A stretch of DNA of 6,466 bases from Candidatus Roizmanbacteria bacterium RIFCSPHIGHO2_01_FULL_39_8 (GTDB lineage Bacteria > Patescibacteriota > Microgenomatia > UBA1406 > GWC2-37-13): contig MFZI01000048.1 in NCBI GenBank assembly GCA_001789355.1, forward strand, positions 1-6,466, in the 5' to 3' direction. Under the pieces are notes generated by a model. It was not told where the DNA came from. It was given only the letters and a program-made list of their open reading frames with translations, and searched no databases. Of the stretch, positions 1 through 4,170 are shown piece by piece (position 1 is the stretch's first letter; every line of letters begins with the position of its first letter). A program made the position numbers and the translations under genes.

Positions 1-156
1 AATCATCCATCTGACGACCCACAACCGTCTCCCGAAGATGTGGCGATGACGAGACGATTAGAGGAAGTTGCTAAAATTGTCGGTATCGACATTCTCGACC
101 ATATTATCGTCACCAAAAATAGTTTTAAAAGTTTAAGAGCAGAGCACTTGATGTAA
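1..156 (+). CDS. radC: RadC family JAB-domain protein, C-terminal fragment
   Basis: The window opens inside this gene; 51 codons and the TAA stop are visible. The fragment begins NHPSDDPQPSPED, which is the second half of the JAMM metal-binding signature of RadC/UPF0758 proteins (family form HNHPSGDPxPSxxD). The metal-ligand His, the Ser and the final Asp are kept; the usual Gly after HPS is Asp here. The tail, with GIDILDHIIV and then SLRAEHLM, matches the family's closing beta strand and C-terminus (usually LDHIIIG...SfrE.GL). RadC proteins carry an N-terminal helix-hairpin-helix region and a JAB domain; their biochemical role is not settled, and they are common in mobile and defence islands. 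Only one base separates the stop from the MazG-like gene downstream, so the two are probably co-transcribed. Confidence 0.9.
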   Translation, partial: NHPSDDPQPSPEDVAMTRRLEEVAKIVGIDILDHIIVTKNSFKSLRAEHLM

Positions 157-157
157 T

Positions 158-505
158 ATGTCAGAGATAAAAGAACTCATAAAAAAAATAGTGAAATTTC
201 GTGACGCTCGCGATTGGAAACAATTTCACAATCCGAAAGATGTCGCGCTATCTCTAATTCTAGAAGCATCCGAGCTCCTTGAACATTTCCAATGGCAAAG
301 TCAAAAAGAACTCGATGAGTATGTCAAAAAACATAAAGATGAAATAGGCGAAGAACTGGCAGATGTCCTATATTGGGTATTGCTTATGAGTAATGATTTT
401 GACATCGATATTAAAAAGGCTTTTGAAAAAAAGATGAAAAAAAATGAATCAAGATATCCAGTCGCAAAAGCTAAAGGCAAACATGACAAATACACAAAAT
501 TATGA
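158..505 (+). CDS. MazG-like nucleotide pyrophosphohydrolase (dCTPase/RS21-C6 type)
   Basis: This 115-residue all-alpha protein fits the short single-domain MazG-like/RS21-C6 group, which hydrolyses non-canonical or surplus (d)NTPs to the monophosphate and pyrophosphate. The Mg-binding signature is visible as E36-x2-E39 (with E42) in the helix LILEASELLEHF, followed by E66-x2-D69 in GEELADVLYW. W20 and the FQW at 44-46 sit where the family has nucleobase-stacking aromatics. The closing KNESRYP followed by KAKGK is also typical. ATG 158 follows the radC stop by one base and no Shine-Dalgarno site is evident, so translational coupling is likely. Its stop overlaps the start of the EVE-nuclease gene (ATGA). 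Base composition is low: hand counts gave 40% GC at 181-300 and 29% at 361-480. The fold assignment is strong; the substrate is unknown. Confidence 0.9.
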   Translation: MSEIKELIKKIVKFRDARDWKQFHNPKDVALSLILEASELLEHFQWQSQKELDEYVKKHKDEIGEELADVLYWVLLMSNDFDIDIKKAFEKKMKKNESRYPVAKAKGKHDKYTKL

Positions 506-1455
506 GTATTGATGTTCCTTCTCTACTAAAAACAAAGGCTCTATACCGTTTTACCGGACCGCCTGAACACTGGTTAACAGCGATTAAATTCATGACGTGG
601 GGCTTAGAAATGGATTTAGAAAACAGATGGAAACAAATTAAACCTGGAGATATATTTTTTATTCACAGCACGGCAAATTCATATTTTAAAAATGCAAAAT
701 CAGGAATAATTGGTCTTGGCGTAATTGGTCCGGATTTCTCAATAAAGAAAAATCCACTGTGGTTATATGAAACGATCAATAATATAAATCGCTGGCCTCT
801 TTTAGTGCCACTTTCAGAAATATATCTATTCAGTCCATTACCCTTACCAGATGATTGGAATAATCCTTCAAAACAAAATATCGAGTCGACTAAATATTTA
901 ATAGGCACTTTACTGAAAAACTCTATTCCACTATCGCAAATTTCAGGGTTTCCTCAAATGGGTAGTTTTTCGTCAGTTAAACCAGAAGTGGCTAGTCAAA
1001 TATTAAATGACAGAAGACCTCTTTATCAATATACCTCAAAGGAAGATTTTGAAGAGTTTAAACTACTCGATGATGGAAGTTCAGTAATTATGGATGGTAA
1101 TAGAAAGTTCGAAGAGGTTAAAAATGTAGATGAAGCTCTTAGGTTTGCTGACACATTAAAAATATTTGACTCGGTTAGTAGAAGGGTAATTAAAAATCCT
1201 ACTAGTCAATACACACGTGACAATGAACTTCTGGAAATAGCAAATAATACACATCAGACCATATTACAGCAACTTATTGATTTATTTAGAAAACACGGAT
1301 ATGTCACTCGTCGTAGCCCAGGAGTTGATCTTTTCGCTCACAACGACGAACGCGCTTTTCTATTTGAGGTAAAAAGCACCGAAAATAGGAACTTTAGGAC
1401 TCAAGCTAGAAAAGGCTTAGCTCAACTTTTAGAATATGAGTATTTCGATGTGTAA
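502..1455 (+). CDS. EVE-like domain fused to PD-(D/E)XK nuclease, cut by in-frame stop
   Basis: 317 residues before a TAA. Residues about 13-115 resemble an EVE (PUA-fold) domain, a reader of modified DNA bases: FTGPPEHWLTAI, WGL, then WKQIKPGDIFFIHSTA and GIIGLGVIG. Residues about 120-245 are an unassigned linker. From about 248 a PD-(D/E)XK domain follows: H251, an amphipathic helix, GVD276, then FE289VK291, then QARKGLAQLLEYEY with Q301 and Q308. This is the order seen in Mrr-like restriction nucleases. The combination suggests a modification-dependent (type IV-like) restriction enzyme; that role is inferred. ATG 502 overlaps the preceding stop. The frame stays open past the TAA for 59 more family-like codons, so the gene is either truncated or decoded by readthrough. 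All visible catalytic residues lie before the stop. It is AT-rich (33% GC at 661-780, hand count). Confidence 0.82.
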   Translation: MSIDVPSLLKTKALYRFTGPPEHWLTAIKFMTWGLEMDLENRWKQIKPGDIFFIHSTANSYFKNAKSGIIGLGVIGPDFSIKKNPLWLYETINNINRWPLLVPLSEIYLFSPLPLPDDWNNPSKQNIESTKYLIGTLLKNSIPLSQISGFPQMGSFSSVKPEVASQILNDRRPLYQYTSKEDFEEFKLLDDGSSVIMDGNRKFEEVKNVDEALRFADTLKIFDSVSRRVIKNPTSQYTRDNELLEIANNTHQTILQQLIDLFRKHGYVTRRSPGVDLFAHNDERAFLFEVKSTENRNFRTQARKGLAQLLEYEYFDV

Positions 1456-1635
1456 AAATTTGCTAAAGATAATGACTTAATTTTTTCGGAGAAACATAAA
1501 CTCATTATTCCTTCAAAAAAACCAATGGATAATAATTACGTTAAGTTTATCAATAGTTTGAAAATTGGTGTTGCAACAGTTCAAGAAAATAAACTATCTC
1601 CAGTTGGAAAAGATTTTGGATTTTCTAGATTTTAA
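1456..1635 (+). pseudogene. Detached C-terminal tail of the EVE-nuclease gene
   Basis: These 59 codons continue the EVE-nuclease frame directly after its TAA at 1453-1455 and end at a second TAA. The translation includes KFAKDNDLIFSEKHKLIIP, then SKKPMDNNYVKFINSLKIG, then VATVQENKLSPVGKDFGF. That is what normally follows the QLLEYxY helix in this nuclease type: a core strand, a polar turn with KP, a helix ending in LNSLxIG, and a final strand. No start codon with a ribosome site lies at its beginning, so it is unlikely to be a separate gene. A single substitution (for example AAA, GAA or CAA to TAA) explains the break, and no frameshift is needed. It could be a fresh nonsense mutation, a sequencing error, or a readthrough stop. 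It is very AT-rich (28% GC at 1501-1620, hand count). Confidence 0.72.
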
Positions 1636-1643
1636 AAATCAAT

Positions 1644-1823
1644 ATGAAGCAGAAAAAGAGTAAAACAATTAATGGTGAAATGGATCCGCTAGTGCCGGAA
1701 GTGGTCGAATATCTCAATAAGTTCGATTTCCCCCTCGCCCGCCTGCTCCAAAAGAAATTCAAGATCGGTTTCTCCCGGGCTGAAAAGATCCTCAAACAGA
1801 TAGAAACAGAGAGGAGAAAGTAA
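1644..1823 (+). CDS. Free-standing FtsK-gamma-like winged-helix protein
   Basis: A 59-residue basic protein. After a Lys-rich start (MKQKKSK) it reads MDPLVPEVVEYL, then ARLLQKKFKIGFSRAEKIL, then KQIETE. This parallels the FtsK gamma domain (DPLYxEAxxxV...SLLQRRFRIGYNRAARLIDxxE), the winged helix that reads polar KOPS/FRS sites in the DNA translocase FtsK. Here there is no motor domain: the frame upstream belongs to the nuclease tail, ending 8 bases before. It stops at K59, before the wing residues are complete, so DNA binding is plausible but unproven. The start may be ATG 1644 or ATG 1680 (M13); the earlier one adds the basic tail. At 51% GC (1681-1800) it contrasts sharply with the gene before it. 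It could be a remnant of a lost ftsK or a small DNA-binding regulator. Confidence 0.72.
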   Translation: MKQKKSKTINGEMDPLVPEVVEYLNKFDFPLARLLQKKFKIGFSRAEKILKQIETERRK

Positions 1824-1832
1824 AAACCTATA

Positions 1833-1845
1833 GTATTGATAATAC
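1833..1845. repeat. Small palindrome over a -35 box
   Basis: GTATT-GAT-AATAC is a perfect 5+3+5 inverted repeat that covers the -35 hexamer TTGATA (1836-1841) of the promoter for the 95-residue gene. It could be a small operator, but a match this short in AT-rich DNA may be chance. No T-run follows, so it is not a terminator for the upstream genes. Confidence 0.3.
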
Positions 1846-1864
1846 GCTCTAACTTCAGTATAAT
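1836..1864 (+). promoter_or_regulatory. Sigma70-type promoter for the 95-residue gene
   Basis: TTGATA (1836-1841), a 17-base spacer, and a perfect TATAAT (1859-1864). Transcription would begin near 1871, only about 7 bases before ATG 1878, leaving no room for a Shine-Dalgarno site. It is the best promoter in the window and places a transcription-unit boundary after the FtsK-gamma-like gene. Confidence 0.8.
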
Positions 1865-1877
1865 AGCTCTCTTATCT

Positions 1878-2165
1878 ATGATACCTAAAGAAGCGTGCCC
1901 TCAGTTCCAATATCCTCCAGGTTCTATCCCTGTTCCCTGCAGGGGATTGGAGAAATACTACCTAAAAGGAGCCTGTCCTCTAAGAACATGTGAAGCTGCA
2001 GAGGTATTAGGCGACGTGGAAAAATTAAAGGTAGTAGTACCGGAAAATCTTGATAATAATCCTTTATACAGAGATGAGTTAGTTTTCCACAGGATATGTC
2101 CGGGCGCTAATAACGGTGGGAGGGGTGGGTATGAAGCCTTTTTAAGACAAAGAGGTAGAGCTTGA
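1878..2165 (+). CDS. Hypothetical 95-residue protein with five cysteines
   Basis: I do not recognise this protein. It is 95 residues with Cys at 7, 21, 33, 38 and 74, prolines near the first two (YPPGSIPVPC), and ACPLRTCEAAEVLG. A basic, Gly-rich end follows (NNGGRGGYEAFLRQRGRA). There is no signal peptide or membrane helix. Cysteine spacing does not fit a standard zinc ribbon, although C33/C38 could bind metal or form a disulfide. ATG 1878 is preferred over the in-frame TTG at 1836, because that TTG lies in the -35 box and would precede the transcription start. The transcript appears leaderless or nearly so. It converges with the 240-residue gene on the other strand. Its reality rests on the strong promoter, an open frame and non-random composition. 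Confidence 0.72.
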   Translation: MIPKEACPQFQYPPGSIPVPCRGLEKYYLKGACPLRTCEAAEVLGDVEKLKVVVPENLDNNPLYRDELVFHRICPGANNGGRGGYEAFLRQRGRA

Positions 2166-2174
2166 TATAAAAGT

Positions 2175-2208
2175 ACTCCTATTTCAAGGTGTGAAACTAC
2201 AATAGAGT
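2175..2208. terminator. Possible bidirectional hairpin between convergent genes
   Basis: The 43-base gap between two convergent genes can form two overlapping hairpins. The outer one pairs ACTCCTATT (2175-2183) with AATAGAGT (2201-2208), eight pairs with one bulged C. The inner one is TTTCA-AGGTG-TGAAA (2182-2196). The outer arm abuts the stop codon of the - strand gene. There is no T-run on either side, so this is a weak terminator call supported mostly by position. Confidence 0.33.
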
Positions 2209-2931
2209 CTACGCTAATCTGTCTATGTATTTAGGAGGAGTAATATGTTGGGTGAGGCGAGTTGGGTCAACCCTAATAACCGCTGGGACAACCAAATCTA
2301 ATAAATGCCTCTGCGTGTTTCTCTCCAGTAATGTAAATCCTAATATAGGATTATCTCCGGGACCAAGTTCAATTCCGGCTATCTCAATTTCCTGGTGACT
2401 TTGAGCTTTCGAAATTTCGTCTCGCGTTCCAGCTTGAGTTAATTTATCGAGGGGGATAACCAGGCGTCTTTCGCGATCATTCATCACCGAGAAGTCAATT
2501 GTTCTTTTTTCCAAATCGATTTCCATCCCTCTTGTATGATATGTCCAATTAAATCGTAAGATAGATGATTCGGGCTTATTGTTTCTCCCTGTAAAAGACA
2601 AACCGATTGTGTGATTGTTATCAAGTCCTAATGTTTCCTCATGGAAATGTGCTCCGACGTGAGTAATCCAGCCGGAATTATCCGCGAATGTAGCAGCTTG
2701 AATGGAGACTTCGTCAAAGGGAGGATGGACCGGCTGCACATAATATGATAATGCTGTTTTTAAAGTTCCATAGCTACTATTGGGATAAAAAATAGCAGAT
2801 GGATTTTTTATCACCATAGCGGTAAATGTTGTTGCTGCATCTTGGCCAAATAAGTCAGGCAGAGTTACCATTAAGTCATCTCTGGCTGATTGAGGATTTT
2901 GGAGTTTTTCGTATAATAATTGCGCCAGCAT
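2209..2931 (-). CDS. Hypothetical 240-residue soluble protein
   Basis: I do not recognise this family. The protein has no signal peptide, membrane helix or cysteine. The first 45 residues look helical (MLAQLLYEKLQN...). The rest alternates short hydrophobic strands and polar turns, suggesting a beta-rich fold: ITHVGAHFHEE (89-99), HTIGLSFTG, ILRFNWTYHTRGMEIDLEKR (124-143), RRLVIPLDKL, and LLDLVVPAVIRVDP near the end. H91, H95 and H97 cluster and could bind metal, but this is speculative. The start at ATG 2931 is supported by a candidate -10 box (TAAAAT) exactly 8 bases upstream and by a second promoter further up. No Shine-Dalgarno site is seen. It diverges from the DUF167 gene across 62 bases and converges with the 95-residue gene. 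Confidence 0.8.
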   Translation of the reverse strand: MLAQLLYEKLQNPQSARDDLMVTLPDLFGQDAATTFTAMVIKNPSAIFYPNSSYGTLKTALSYYVQPVHPPFDEVSIQAATFADNSGWITHVGAHFHEETLGLDNNHTIGLSFTGRNNKPESSILRFNWTYHTRGMEIDLEKRTIDFSVMNDRERRLVIPLDKLTQAGTRDEISKAQSHQEIEIAGIELGPGDNPILGFTLLERNTQRHLLDLVVPAVIRVDPTRLTQHITPPKYIDRLA

Positions 2932-2939
2932 ATGAAAGT

Positions 2940-2945
2940 ATTTTA
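2940..2945 (-). promoter_or_regulatory. Proximal -10 box for the 240-residue gene
   Basis: TAAAAT on the - strand, with 8 bases between it and ATG 2931. That is the same hexamer and spacing as upstream of the 151-residue gene (3259), and it would give a leaderless transcript. No convincing -35 box lies 16-18 bases further up, so it competes with the distal promoter at 2962-2991. Confidence 0.4.
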
Positions 2946-2971
2946 TTAAATTATCTGGATCATTATATCAT
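2943..2971 (+). promoter_or_regulatory. Weak promoter for the DUF167 gene
   Basis: TTATTA (2943-2948), a 17-base spacer, and TATCAT (2966-2971). Transcription would start near 2978, about 16 bases before ATG 2994. Its -10 box overlaps by two bases the -10 box of the opposite promoter, so the two may exclude each other. Confidence 0.35.
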
Positions 2972-2991
2972 AACAATCCAATCAAAGACAA
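2962..2991 (-). promoter_or_regulatory. Distal promoter for the 240-residue gene
   Basis: On the - strand: TTGTCT (2991-2986), an 18-base spacer, and a perfect TATAAT (2967-2962). The transcript would start near 2955 and carry about 24 bases before ATG 2931, without a visible Shine-Dalgarno site. Confidence 0.55.
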
Positions 2992-2993
2992 CT

Positions 2994-3218
2994 ATGTTGA
3001 TTAAAATCAAAGTGTATCCGGAATCTAAAGAAAACGTGGTAATTAAGAAATCCGAGGATTCGTATGTGGTAAAGGTGAAGGAAAAAGCCGAGAGAGGGGA
3101 GGCGAATGCGAGGGTGAAAGAATTACTCCAGAATTATTTTGGCGTTTCTTCAAATAAGATCAAACTTCTTAAAGGAGGGAAGAAACCGAACAAGATCTTT
3201 GAGATAGTTGATAGCTAA
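2994..3218 (+). CDS. DUF167/YggU family protein
   Basis: A 74-residue protein matching DUF167 (YggU/UPF0235), a small alpha/beta family found in all domains with no settled function. Signature segments appear in order: IKVYPESKENVV (4-15), a strand at YVVKVKEKAERG, then GEANARVKELLQNYFGV (35-51), and KIKLLKGGKKPNKIFEI (55-71). The length is close to that of the compact bacterial members. The usual Pro of the 'aPpxxGkAN' turn is replaced (KAERGEAN), but the AN pair and the following helix are kept. ATG 2994 is chosen because the family begins here. The open frame extends upstream, but that part overlaps the divergent gene's coding sequence on the other strand and has no family similarity. No Shine-Dalgarno site is evident. 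Confidence 0.92.
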   Translation: MLIKIKVYPESKENVVIKKSEDSYVVKVKEKAERGEANARVKELLQNYFGVSSNKIKLLKGGKKPNKIFEIVDS

Positions 3219-3221
3219 CTC

Positions 3222-3250
3222 TTGATTAGATTGGTAGATCAATATAAAAT
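3222..3250 (+). promoter_or_regulatory. Promoter for the 151-residue gene
   Basis: TTGATT (3222-3227), a 17-base spacer, and TAAAAT (3245-3250), beginning right after the DUF167 stop. The start point would fall at about 3257, within two bases of ATG 3259, so the transcript should be leaderless. Confidence 0.7.
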
Positions 3251-3258
3251 AGGGCCGC

Positions 3259-3714
3259 ATGGGAGAAGTATGGCAACCAATTGATTTGGGTGAAGAAGCA
3301 AATAAGGCAACTCGATTAAATATTGGGTACGAGATTACTGATGTCCTAAACGAATGGAATTTTGCTCGTCCTTTGAGAAAGGCTGAAGCTCAAGAATTTA
3401 GCGACGCTGTCGCTCAGGGGAATATTGTTGTTGCCGTCGTTTTCAACTACACGGGTATGGATTGCCGTGTTTCTACGGTAGTTAAAGAAGACGTACGTAA
3501 TGAAGCTGAAATGAAAGGATATTTGATATTTATTGAATTTCCTGCAGATTTTACTACAAGAATTGGTGATCCTGGTAGACGACACTCTGTCGTTGAGAAT
3601 GCTCTCCATACCGCTTTATTAAAAAATCACGAAATTGAAGCTAATGGATTTACCAGAGGACGCCTTCCTCCTACAAACTCTGGAGATATTGTCAGATTCA
3701 GAAAAAGACAGTGA
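3259..3714 (+). CDS. Hypothetical 151-residue soluble protein
   Basis: I do not recognise this protein. It appears soluble and alpha/beta: an N-terminal helix region (EEANKATRLNIGYEITDVLN), RPLRKAEAQEFSDAVAQG (38-54), a strong strand NIVVAVVFNY (55-64), a single Cys (C69), a strand KGYLIFIEF (86-94), and a helix VVENALHTALLKNHEIEA (111-128). It ends basic (GDIVRFRKRQ). No signal peptide or membrane segment is present. ATG 3259 sits 8 bases after a TAAAAT box with a good -35, giving a leaderless mRNA and fixing the start. The promoter lies in the 40-base gap after DUF167, so the two genes need not share a transcript. The alternating helix-strand pattern and the promoter support a real gene; function is unknown. 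Confidence 0.78.
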   Translation: MGEVWQPIDLGEEANKATRLNIGYEITDVLNEWNFARPLRKAEAQEFSDAVAQGNIVVAVVFNYTGMDCRVSTVVKEDVRNEAEMKGYLIFIEFPADFTTRIGDPGRRHSVVENALHTALLKNHEIEANGFTRGRLPPTNSGDIVRFRKRQ

Positions 3715-3759
3715 CCCACCCCGCCTCACTCACTTCATCATGAAAAGATCCCAATAGAG

Positions 3760-3765
3760 TACACT
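3760..3765 (+). promoter_or_regulatory. Possible -10 box for the zinc-ribbon membrane gene
   Basis: TACACT lies 6 bases before ATG 3772, so transcription could begin at the start codon itself. No recognisable -35 box is found at the right distance. The call leans on the spacing shared with neighbouring genes. Confidence 0.35.
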
Positions 3766-3771
3766 TAGGAT

Positions 3772-4152
3772 ATGGAACCACTTGTATGTTCCGTATGTAA
3801 ACAACCTGTACAAATAAGTTGGAATTTTTGTCCCAACTGCGGGAATATTCTTCACGCCAGACCCCTCTCTACTTCGATCGGGAGACAACTCGTGATTTAT
3901 GCTATCAGCTTCTTCCTTCCGCCTTTCGGATTAGGATATGCAATCAAATATCTGCAACAAGAGGATAAAAAAACCAAGATGATCGGTATCATCTCTATCG
4001 TCCTGACAATCCTGTCTTTGGGATTGCTCGTAATAACTCTTAAGGGAGTTATGGACTACTACACAAAACTTCTCAACAGTTTTGATTTGGGAAATATTAA
4101 TATCGACTCTACGAATCTCTTGATATCGCCTCCGCCCCTTCCCCTGCAGTGA
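3772..4152 (+). CDS. Zinc-ribbon membrane protein, two transmembrane helices
   Basis: A 126-residue protein that begins with a compact zinc ribbon: C6-x2-C9 and C20-x2-C23 (VCSVCK ... NFCPNCGN). This is the zinc-ribbon type often placed at the N-terminus of bacterial membrane proteins. Two hydrophobic stretches follow: about 39-61 (LVIYAISFFLPPFGLGYAI, broken by a PP pair) and 70-90 (MIGIISIVLTILSLGLLVIT), joined by a charged loop QQEDKKTK. The tail from about 92 is polar and ends ISPPPLPLQ, a proline-rich tip. With the ribbon expected in the cytoplasm, a two-helix hairpin would put the tail there too. Function is unknown; a sensing or scaffolding role is only a guess. A weak -10 box lies 6 bases upstream of ATG 3772, and no Shine-Dalgarno site is seen. 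Confidence 0.85.
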   Translation: MEPLVCSVCKQPVQISWNFCPNCGNILHARPLSTSIGRQLVIYAISFFLPPFGLGYAIKYLQQEDKKTKMIGIISIVLTILSLGLLVITLKGVMDYYTKLLNSFDLGNINIDSTNLLISPPPLPLQ

Positions 4153-4155
4153 ACA

Positions 4156-4164
4156 TGGTAAAAT
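4156..4164 (+). promoter_or_regulatory. Extended -10 promoter for the 188-residue gene
   Basis: TGG followed by TAAAAT (4159-4164) is an extended -10 (TGn) element, which can act without a -35 box; none is visible. Start codon GTG 4171 lies 6 bases downstream, so the transcript should begin at the GTG. It overlaps the interval just after the zinc-ribbon gene's stop. Confidence 0.6.
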
Positions 4165-4170
4165 TGTCTG

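Noticed and set aside
301..495. 64-residue - strand frame inside the MazG-like gene
   Set aside because: Its Ser/Phe-rich translation is the antisense shadow of a Lys-rich gene; no promoter or family match.
663..908. 81-residue - strand frame inside the EVE-nuclease gene
   Set aside because: Antisense to a well-supported domain, with no independent evidence.
1453..1635. Alternative genetic code as the reason for the internal stop
   Set aside because: The stop is TAA, which also ends several intact genes here; TGA also works as a stop, so a code change is not supported.
1836..1877. TTG at 1836 as start of a 109-residue version of the cysteine protein
   Set aside because: The TTG is the first half of the -35 box and lies upstream of the predicted transcription start, so it would not be in the mRNA.
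2826..2993. Upstream extension of the DUF167 frame to 2826
   Set aside because: The extra residues have no family similarity and lie opposite the coding start of the divergent 240-residue gene; the DUF167 family begins at 2994.
3713..3735. AGTGA...TCACT inverted repeat after the 151-residue gene as a terminator
   Set aside because: Only five pairs around an 11-base loop and no T-run.
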